Shown here: piece after piece, positions 1-8,600 of the stretch
Numbering within the stretch: position 1 is the first letter of the stretch
Layout: every line of letters starts with the position of its first letter
Assembly (NCBI RefSeq): GCF_011386835.1
Contig: NW_027052969.1
Coordinates: 19,227 to 83,226, forward strand
Direction: 5' to 3'
DNA from: Chrysemys picta bellii
Lineage: Eukaryota; Chordata; Testudines; Emydidae
Length of the DNA: 64,000 nt
Program-made: the position numbers and the translations under genes
The notes under the pieces: generated by a model
Told to the model about the DNA's origin: nothing
Databases searched by the model: none
Seen by the model: only the letters and a program-made list of their open reading frames with translations

Positions 1-126
1 AGAGACTAGCAAACTTGGTTTGCTAGCGATGCAGTGCCTTGTGTCAGAGACCTGTGGCCCCTCAGAGACTAGCAAACTTGGTTTGCTAGCGATGCAGTGC
101 CTTGTGTCAGAGACCTGTGGCCCCTT

Positions 127-189
127 AGAGACTAGCAAACTTGGTTTGCTAGCGATGCAGTGCCTTGTGTCAGAGACCTGTGGCCCCTT
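127..189 (+). repeat. Canonical 63-bp monomer (reference copy)
   Basis: This copy is a good reference for the monomer. It starts AGAGACTAGCAAAC, has T at position 15, C at 27, T at 40, and reads CAGAGACCTG at 45-54, ending GGCCCCTT. By hand count it has 33 G+C of 63. Positions 6-26 are an inverted repeat. Position 27-28 gives the single CpG. The unit is a multiple of 3, so a frame free of stops in one copy stays open through a run of 63-mers on either strand; the other plus-strand frames meet TAG at 7-9 or other stops. The phase chosen is arbitrary; any rotation is equally valid. Confidence 0.95.
132..152. repeat. 21-bp inverted repeat within the monomer (T15 form)
   Basis: Monomer positions 6-26 contain CTAGCAAAC, a TTG spacer and GTTTGCTAG. 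The two 9-bp arms are exact reverse complements. The element recurs in nearly every monomer, so inverted repeats are spaced about every 61-63 bp along the whole array. It could form a hairpin in single-stranded DNA or RNA, or serve as a dyad-symmetric protein site. Function is not shown by the sequence. A few copies have a damaged arm, for example the GCTAAAG copies and the 398-399 double change. Confidence 0.95.
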
Positions 190-315
190 AGAGACTAGCA
201 AACTTGGTTTGCTAGCGATGCAGTGCCTTGTGTCAGAGACCTGTGGCCCCTTAGAGACTAGCAAACTTGGTTTGCTAGCGATGCAGTGCCTTGTGTCAGA
301 GACCTGTGGCCCCTT

Positions 316-376
316 AGAGACTAGCAAACTTGGTTTGCTAGCGATGCAGTGCCTTGTGTCAGGCCTGTGGCCCCTT
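316..376 (+). repeat. 61-bp monomer, CAGGCCTG subtype (example)
   Basis: This copy is 61 bp because the 10 bases at monomer 45-54 have become the 8 bases CAGGCCTG. A loss of GA from the CAGAGGCCTG allele, or of CA from the CACAGGCCTG allele, both present in the array, explains it. The short form recurs many times between 1 and about 55.1 kb, often in runs of two to four. Each occurrence shifts the reading frame by 2 and ends the plus-strand open frame at the next TAG. The 8-bp core is itself palindromic. Confidence 0.93.
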
Positions 377-689
377 AGAGACTAGCAAACTTGGTTTTTT
401 AGAGATGCAGTGCCTGGTGTCAGGCCTGTGGCCCCTTAGAGACTAGCAAACTTGGTTTGCTAGAGATGCAGTGCCTGGTGTCAGAGACCTGTGGCCCCTT
501 AGAGACTAGCAAACTTGGTTTGCTAGCGATGCAGTGCCTTGTGTCAGAGACCTGTGGCCCCTTAGAGACTAGCAAACTTGGTTTGCTAGCGATGCAGTGC
601 CTGGTGTCAGAGACCTGTGGCCCCTTAGAGACTAGCAAACTTGGTTTGCTAGAGATGCAGTGCCTGGTGTCAGAGACCTGTGGCCCCTT

Positions 690-750
690 AGAGACTAGCA
701 AACCTGGTTTGCTAGAGATGCAGTGCCTGGTGTCAGACCTGTGGCCCCTT
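690..750 (+). repeat. 61-bp monomer, CAGACCTG subtype (example)
   Basis: A second 61-bp form reads CAGACCTG instead of CAGAGACCTG, a loss of one GA from the GAGA run of the canonical allele. It commonly occurs as two short units in a row, as here and at the following unit (751-811), and is a landmark within the roughly 3-kb higher-order repeats. That two 61-bp subtypes exist, each explained by a dinucleotide loss from a different 63-bp allele, suggests that the 47-51 region has been deleted more than once; gene conversion from one event followed by substitution is an alternative. Confidence 0.9.
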
Positions 751-755
751 AGAGA

Positions 756-776
756 CTAGCAAACCTGGTTTGCTAG
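756..776. repeat. 21-bp palindrome with 10-bp arms (C15 form)
   Basis: Where monomer position 15 is C rather than T, the centre becomes AAACCTGGTTT and the arms lengthen to 10 bp around a single central T. This is one of the two most frequent allelic states in the array and occurs throughout, often in runs. The C15 state is common next to 61-mers and in the EAC-type (GAGGCC) monomers. The effect of the alternation is a switch between a slightly imperfect and a maximally symmetric dyad. Confidence 0.93.
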
Positions 777-1044
777 CGATGCAGTGCCTGGTGTCAGACC
801 TGTGGCCCCTTAGAGACTAGCAAACTTGGTTTGCTAGCGATGCAGTGCCTTGTGTCAGAGACCTGTGGCCCCTTAGAGACTAGCAAACTTGGTTTGCTAG
901 CGATGCAGTGCCTTGTGTCAGAGACCTGTGGCCCCTTAGAGACTAGCAAACTTGGTTTGCTAGCGATGCAGTGCCTTGTGTCAGAGACCTGTGGCCCCTT
1001 AGAGACTAGCAAACTTGGTTTGCTAGCGATGCAGTGCCTTGTGT

Positions 1045-1056
1045 CACAGGCCTGTG
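1045..1056. repeat. 12-bp perfect palindrome CACAGGCCTGTG (example)
   Basis: Two substitutions relative to the canonical allele (C at 47 and G at 50) turn monomer positions 45-56 into CACAGGCCTGTG, which equals its own reverse complement. It contains a StuI-type AGGCCT. Monomers with this allele are scattered singly, in pairs or in triples from 1 to 55 kb, and become a major class from about 55.5 kb to 63.5 kb. Together with the 6-26 inverted repeat, such monomers carry two dyads about 18 bp apart. Confidence 0.93.
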
Positions 1057-3515
1057 GCCCCTTAGAGACTAGCAAACTTGGTTTCCTAGCGATGCAGTGC
1101 CTTGTGTCACAGGCCTGTGGCCCCTTAGAGACTAGCAAACTTGGTTTGCTAGCGATGCAGTGCCTGGTGTCAGAGACCTGTGGCCCCTTAGAGACTAGCA
1201 AACTTGGTTTGCTAGCGATGCAGTGCCTGGTGTCAGAGACCTGTGGCCCCTTAGAGACTAGCAAACTTGGTTTGCTAGCGATGCAGTGCCTGGTGTCAGA
1301 GACCTGTGGCCCCTTAGAGACCAGCAAACTTGGTTTGCTAGCGATGCAGTGCCTGGTGTCAGGCCTGTGGCCCCTTAGAGACTAGCAAACCTGGTTTGCT
1401 AGAGATGCAGTGCCTGGTGTCAGAGACCTGTGGCCCCTTAGAGACTAGCAAACCTGGTTTGCTAGAGATGCAGTGCCTGGTGTCAGACCTGTGGCCCCTT
1501 AGAGACTAGCAAACCTGGTTTGCTAGAGATGCAGTGCCTGGTGTCAGAGACCTGTGGCCCCTTAGAGACTAGCAAACCTGGTTTGCTAAAGATGCAGTGC
1601 CTGGTGTCAGAGACCTGTGGCCCCTTAGAGACTAGCAAACCTGGTTTGCTAGAGATGCAGTGCCTTGTGTCAGAGACCTGTGGCCCCTTAGAGACTAGCA
1701 AACTTGGTTTGCTAGAGATGCAGTGCCTTGTGTCAGAGACCTGTGGCCCCTTAGAGACTAGCAAACTTGGTTTGCTAGAGATGCAGTGCCTTGTGTCAGA
1801 GACCTGTGGCCCCTTAGAGACTAGCAAACCTGGTTTGCTAGAGATGCAGTGCCTGGTGTCAGGCACCTGTGGCCCCTTAGAGACTAGCAAACCTGGTTTG
1901 CTAGCGATGCAGTGCCTGGTGTCAGGCACCTGTGGCCCCTTAGAGACTAGCAAACCTGGTTTGCTAGCGATGCAGTGCCTTGTGTCAGAGACCTGTGGCC
2001 CCTTAGAGACTAGCAAACTTGGTTTGCTAGCGATGCAGTGCCTTGTGTCAGAGACCTGTGGCCCCTTAGAGACTAGCAAACTTGGTTTGCTAGCGATGCA
2101 GTGCCTTGTGTCAGAGACCTGTGGCCCCTTAGAGACTAGCAAACTTGGTTTGCTAGCGATGCAGTGCCTTGTGTCAGAGACCTGTGGCCCCTCAGAGACT
2201 AGCAAACTTGGTTTGCTAGCGATGCAGTGCCTTGTGTCAGAGACCTGTGGCCCCTTAGAGACTAGCAAACTTGGTTTGCTAGCGATGCAGTGCCTTGTGT
2301 CAGAGACCTGTGGCCCCTTAGAGACTAGCAAACTTGGTTTGCTAGCGATGCAGTGCCTTGTGTCAGAGACCTGTGGCCCCTTAGAGACTAGCAAACTTGG
2401 TTTGCTAGCGATGCAGTGCCTTGTGTCAGAGACCTGTGGCCCCTTAGAGACTAGCAAACTTGGTTTGCTAGCGATGCAGTGCCTTGTGTCAGGCCTGTGG
2501 CCCCTTAGAGACTAGCAAACTTGGTTTGCTAGAGATGCAGTGCCTGGTGTCAGGCCTGTGGCCCCTTAGAGACTAGCAAACTTGGTTTGCTAGAGATGCA
2601 GTGCCTGGTGTCAGAGACCTGTGGCCCCTTAGAGACTAGCAAACTTGGTTTGCTAGCGATGCAGTGCCTTGTGTCAGAGACCTGTGGCCCCTTAGAGACT
2701 AGCAAACTTGGTTTGCTAGCGATGCAGTGCCTGGTGTCAGAGACCTGTGGCCCCTTAGAGACTAGCAAACTTGGTTTGCTAGAGATGCAGTGCCTGGTGT
2801 CAGAGACCTGTGGCCCCTTAGAGACTAGCAAACCTGGTTTGCTAGAGATGCAGTGCCTGGTGTCAGACCTGTGGCCCCTTAGAGACTAGCAAACCTGGTT
2901 TGCTAGCGATGCAGTGCCTGGTGTCAGACCTGTGGCCCCTTAGAGACTAGCAAACTTGGTTTGCTAGCGATGCAGTGCCTTGTGTCAGAGACCTGTGGCC
3001 CCTTAGAGACTAGCAAACTTGGTTTGCTAGCGATGCAGTGCCTTGTGTCAGAGACCTGTGGCCCCTTAGAGACTAGCAAACTTGGTTTGCTAGCGATGCA
3101 GTGCCTTGTGTCAGAGACCTGTGGCCCCTTAGAGACTAGCAAACTTGGTTTGCTAGCGATGCAGTGCCTTGTGTCACAGGCCTGTGGCCCCTTAGAGACT
3201 AGCAAACTTGGTTTGCTAGCGATGCAGTGCCTTGTGTCACAGGCCTGTGGCCCCTTAGAGACTAGCAAACTTGGTTTGCTAGCGATGCAGTGCCTGGTGT
3301 CAGAGACCTGTGGCCCCTTAGAGACTAGCAAACTTGGTTTGCTAGCGATGCAGTGCCTGGTGTCAGAGACCTGTGGCCCCTTAGAGACTAGCAAACTTGG
3401 TTTGCTAGCGATGCAGTGCCTGGTGTCAGAGACCTGTGGCCCCTTAGAGACCAGCAAACTTGGTTTGCTAGCGATGCAGTGCCTGGTGTCAGGCCTGTGG
3501 CCCCTTAGAGACTAG

Positions 3516-5641
3516 CAAACCTGGTTTGCTAGAGATGCAGTGCCTGGTGTCAGAGACCTGTGGCCCCTTAGAGACTAGCAAACCTGGTTTGCTAGAGATG
3601 CAGTGCCTGGTGTCAGACCTGTGGCCCCTTAGAGACTAGCAAACCTGGTTTGCTAGAGATGCAGTGCCTGGTGTCAGAGACCTGTGGCCCCTTAGAGACT
3701 AGCAAACCTGGTTTGCTAAAGATGCAGTGCCTGGTGTCAGAGACCTGTGGCCCCTTAGAGACTAGCAAACCTGGTTTGCTAGAGATGCAGTGCCTTGTGT
3801 CAGAGACCTGTGGCCCCTTAGAGACTAGCAAACTTGGTTTGCTAGAGATGCAGTGCCTTGTGTCAGAGACCTGTGGCCCCTTAGAGACTATCAAACTTGG
3901 TTTGCTAGAGATGCAGTGCCTTGTGTCAGAGACCTGTGGCCCCTTAGAGACTAGCAAACCTGGTTTGCTAGAGATGCAGTGCCTGGTGTCAGGCCTGTGG
4001 CCCCTTAGAGACTAGCAAACCTGGTTTGCTAGCGATGCAGTGCCTGGTGTCAGGCCTGTGGCCCCTTAGAGACTAGCAAACCTGGTTTGCTAGCGATGCA
4101 GTGCCTGGTGTCAGGCACCTGTGGCCCCTTAGAGACTAGCAAACCTGGTTTGCTAGCGATGCAGTGCCTGGTGTCAGGCACCTGTGGCCCCTTAGAGACT
4201 AGCAAACTTGGTTTGCTAGCGATGCAGTGCCTTGTGTCAGAGACCTGTGGCCCCTCAGAGACTAGCAAACTTGGTTTGCTAGCGATGCAGTGCCTTGTGT
4301 CAGAGACCTGTGGCCCCTTAGAGACTAGCAAACTTGGTTTGCTAGCGATGCAGTGCCTTGTGTCAGAGACCTGTGGCCCCTTAGAGACTAGCAAACTTGG
4401 TTTGCTAGCGATGCAGTGCCTGGTGTCAGAGACCTGTGGCCCCTTAGAGACTAGCAAACTTGGTTTGCTAGCGATGCAGTGCCTGGTGTCAGAGACCTGT
4501 GGCCCCTTAGAGACCAGCAAACTTGGTTTGCTAGCGATGCAGTGCCTGGTGTCAGGCCTGTGGCCCCTTAGAGACTAGCAAACCTGGTTTGCTAGAGATG
4601 CAGTGCCTGGTGTCAGAGACCTGTGGCCCCTTAGAGACTAGCAAACCTGGTTTGCTAGAGATGCAGTGCCTGGTGTCAGACCTGTGGCCCCTTAGAGACT
4701 AGCAAACCTGGTTTGCTAGAGATGCAGTGCCTGGTGTCAGAGACCTGTGGCCCCTTAGAGACTAGCAAACCTGGTTTGCTAAAGATGCAGTGCCTGGTGT
4801 CAGAGACCTGTGGCCCCTTAGAGACTAGCAAACCTGGTTTGCTAGAGATGCAGTGCCTTGTGTCAGAGACCTGTGGCCCCTTAGAGACTAGCAAACTTGG
4901 TTTGCTAGAGATGCAGTGCCTTGTGTCAGAGACCTGTGGCCCCTTAGAGACTAGCAAACTTGGTTTGCTAGAGATGCAGTGCCTTGTGTCAGAGACCTGT
5001 GGCCCCTTAGAGACTAGCAAACCTGGTTTGCTAGAGATGCAGTGCCTGGTGTCAGGCCTGTGGCCCCTTAGAGACTAGCAAACCTGGTTTGCTAGCGATG
5101 CAGTGCCTGGTGTCAGGCCTGTGGCCCCTTAGAGACTAGCAAACCTGGTTTGCTAGCGATGCAGTGCCTGGTGTCAGGCACCTGTGGCCCCTTAGAGACT
5201 AGCAAACCTGGTTTGCTAGCGATGCAGTGCCTGGTGTCAGGCACCTGTGGCCCCTTAGAGACTAGCAAACTTGGTTTGCTAGCGATGCAGTGCCTTGTGT
5301 CAGAGACCTGTGGCCCCTCAGAGACTAGCAAACTTGGTTTGCTAGCGATGCAGTGCCTTGTGTCAGAGACCTGTGGCCCCTTAGAGACTAGCAAACTTGG
5401 TTTGCTAGCGATGCAGTGCCTTGTGTCAGAGACCTGTGGCCCCTTAGAGACTAGCAAACTTGGTTTGCTAGCGATGCAGTGCCTTGTGTCAGAGACCTGT
5501 GGCCCCTTAGAGACTAGCAAACTTGGTTTGCTAGCGATGCAGTGCCTTGTGTCAGAGACCTGTGGCCCCTTAGAGACTAGCAAACTTGGTTTGCTAGCGA
5601 TGCAGTGCCTTGTGTCAGGCCTGTGGCCCCTTAGAGACTAG
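3516..5641 (+). repeat. Tandem HOR duplication, period 1063 bp (17 monomers)
   Basis: Two adjacent copies, about 3516-4578 and 4579-5641, share the GCTAAAG marker (3718, 4781), two CAGGCACC monomers and a T63C monomer in the same order. The period equals 13 monomers of 63 bp plus 4 of 61 bp. The last three monomers of the first copy carry G at position 40 and a variant ACCAGC, which match the end of the neighbouring block at about 3340-3515 rather than the second copy. This suggests that an unequal exchange created the duplication with its breakpoint inside homologous monomers. Confidence 0.88.
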
Positions 5642-8600
5642 CAAACTTGGTTTGCTAGCGATGCAGTGCCTGGTGTCAGAGACCTGTGGCCCCTTAGAGA
5701 CTAGCAAACTTGGTTTGCTAGAGATGCAGTGCCTGGTGTCAGAGACCTGTGGCCACTTAGAGACTAGCAAACCTGGTTTGCTAGAGATGCAGTGCCTGGT
5801 GTCAGACCTGTGGCCCCTTAGAGACTAGCAAACCTGGTTTGCTAGCGATGCAGTGCCTGGTGTCAGACCTGTGGCCCCTTAGAGACTAGCAAACTTGGTT
5901 TGCTAGCGATGCAGTGCCTTGTGTCAGAGACCTGTGGCCCCTTAGAGACTAGCAAACTTGGTTTGCTAGCGATGCAGTGCCTTGTGTCAGAGACCTGTGG
6001 CCCCTTAGAGACTAGCAAACTTGGTTTGCTAGCGATGCAGTGCCTTGTGTCAGAGACCTGTGGCCCCTTAGAGACTAGCAAACTTGGTTTGCTAGCGATG
6101 CAGTGCCTTGTGTCACAGGCCTGTGGCCCCTTAGAGACTAGCAAACTTGGTTTCCTAGCGATGCAGTGCCTTGTGTCACAGGCCTGTGGCCCCTTAGAGA
6201 CTAGCAAACTTGGTTTGCTAGCGATGCAGTGCCTGGTGTCAGAGACCTGTGGCCCCTTAGAGACTAGCAAACTTGGTTTGCTAGCGATGCAGTGCCTGGT
6301 GTCAGAGACCTGTGGCCCCTTAGAGACTAGCAAACTTGGTTTGCTAGCGATGCAGTGCCTGGTGTCAGAGACCTGTGGCCCCTTAGAGACCAGCAAACTT
6401 GGTTTGCTAGCGATGCAGTGCCTGGTGTCAGGCCTGTGGCCCCTTAGAGACTAGCAAACCTGGTTTGCTAGAGATGCAGTGCCTGGTGTCAGAGACCTGT
6501 GGCCCCTTAGAGACTAGCAAACCTGGTTTGCTAGAGATGCAGTGCCTGGTGTCAGACCTGTGGCCCCTTAGAGACTAGCAAACCTGGTTTGCTAGAGATG
6601 CAGTGCCTGGTGTCAGAGACCTGTGGCCCCTTAGAGACTAGCAAACCTGGTTTGCTAAAGATGCAGTGCCTGGTGTCAGAGACCTGTGGCCCCTTAGAGA
6701 CTAGCAAACCTGGTTTGCTAGAGATGCAGTGCCTTGTGTCAGAGACCTGTGGCCCCTTAGAGACTAGCAAACTTGGTTTGCTAGAGATGCAGTGCCTTGT
6801 GTCAGAGACCTGTGGCCCCTTAGAGACTAGCAAACTTGGTTTGCTAGAGATGCAGTGCCTTGTGTCAGAGACCTGTGGCCCCTTAGAGACTAGCAAACCT
6901 GGTTTGCTAGAGATGCAGTGCCTGGTGTCAGGCCTGTGGCCCCTTAGAGACTAGCAAACCTGGTTTGCTAGCGATGCAGTGCCTGGTGTCAGGCCTGTGG
7001 CCCCTTAGAGACTAGCAAACCTGGTTTGCTAGCGATGCAGTGCCTGGTGTCAGGCACCTGTGGCCCCTTAGAGACTAGCAAACCTGGTTTGCTAGCGATG
7101 CAGTGCCTGGTGTCAGGCACCTGTGGCCCCTTAGAGACTAGCAAACCTGGTTTGCTAGCGATGCAGTGCCTTGTGTCAGAGACCTGTGGCCCCTTAGAGA
7201 CTAGCAAACTTGGTTTGCTAGCGATGCAGTGCCTTGTGTCAGAGACCTGTGGCCCCTTAGAGACTAGCAAACTTGGTTTGCTAGCGATGCAGTGCCTTGT
7301 GTCAGAGACCTGTGGCCCCTTAGAGACTAGCAAACTTGGTTTGCTAGCGATGCAGTGCCTTGTGTCAGAGACCTGTGGCCCCTCAGAGACTAGCAAACTT
7401 GGTTTGCTAGCGATGCAGTGCCTGGTGTCAGGCCTGTGGCCCCTTAGAGACTAGCAAACTTGGTTTGCTAGCGATGCAGTGCCTTGTGTCAGAGACCTGT
7501 GGCCCCTTAGAGACTAGCAAACTTGGTTTGCTAGCGATGCAGTGCCTTGTGTCAGAGACCTGTGGCCCCTTAGAGACTAGCAAACTTGGTTTGCTAGCGA
7601 TGCAGTGCCTTGTGTCAGAGACCTGTGGCCCCTTAGAGACTAGCAAACTTGGTTTGCTAGCGATGCAGTGCCTTGTGTCAGGCCTGTGGCCCCTTAGAGA
7701 CTAGCAAACTTGGTTTGCTAGAGATGCAGTGCCTGGTGTCAGGCCTGTGGCCCCTTAGAGACTAGCAAACTTGGTTTGCTAGAGATGCAGTGCCTGGTGT
7801 CAGAGACCTGTGGCCCCTTAGAGACTAGCAAACTTGGTTTGCTAGCGATGCAGTGCCTGGTGTCAGAGACCTGTGGCCCCTTAGAGACTAGCAAACTTGG
7901 TTTGCTAGCGATGCAGTGCCTGGTGTCAGAGACCTGTGGCCCCTTAGAGACTAGCAAACTTGGTTTGCTAGAGATGCAGTGCCTGGTGTCAGAGACCTGT
8001 GGCCCCTTAGAGACTAGCAAACCTGATTTGCTAGAGATGCAGTGCCTGGTGTCAGACCTGTGGCCCCTTAGAGACTAGCAAACCTGGTTTGCTAGCGATG
8101 CAGTGCCTGGTGTCAGACCTGTGGCCCCTTAGAGACTAGCAAACTTGGTTTGCTAGCGATGCAGTGCCTTGTGTCATAGACCTGTGGCCCCTTAGAGACT
8201 AGCAAACTTGGTTTGCTAGCGATGCAGTGCCTTGTGTCAGAGACCTGTGGCCCCTTAGAGACTAGCAAACTTGGTTTGCTAGCGATGCAGTGCCTTGTGT
8301 CAGAGACCTGTGGCCCCTTAGAGACTAGCAAACTTGGTTTGCTAGCGATGCAGTGCCTTGTGTCAGAGACCTGTGGCCCCTTAGAGACTAGCAAACTTGG
8401 TTTGCTAGCGATGCAGTGCCTTGTGTCAGGCCTGTGGCCCCTTAGAGACTAGCAAACTTGGTTTGCTAGAGATGCAGTGCCTGGTGTCAGGCCTGTGGCC
8501 CCTTAGAGACTAGCAAACTTGGTTTGCTAGAGATGCAGTGCCTGGTGTCAGAGACCTGTGGCCCCTTAGAGACTAGCAAACTTGGTTTGCTAGCGATGCA

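Larger units (their letters stand above)
1..3990 (+). repeat. Higher-order repeat, period 2130 bp (34 monomers)
   Basis: Bases 1-1860 align with 2131-3990 in the same monomer order, including the T63C copy (CCCTCAGAG) that opens both and the GCTAAAG copy at about 1588 and 3718. A 2130-bp period fits 34 monomers, 28 of 63 bp and 6 of 61 bp; the six short units are visible in 1-2130. Differences seen by eye are few: 398-399 (TT for GC), 1085 (C for G) and 3891 (T for G). The match stops at 1861/3991, where one copy has CAGGCACC and the other the 61-bp CAGGCC form. The copy probably extends left of the window. Confidence 0.9.

Noticed and set aside
132..152. Rho-independent terminators or bacterial attachment/operator sites at the inverted repeats
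   Set aside because: No T-run follows the arms, the element repeats about a thousand times, and nothing else in the window looks prokaryotic.
132..152. p53-like half site AAACTTGGTT
   Set aside because: It mismatches the RRRCWWGYYY pattern at the base after CWWG, and the C15 allele loses the CWWG core.
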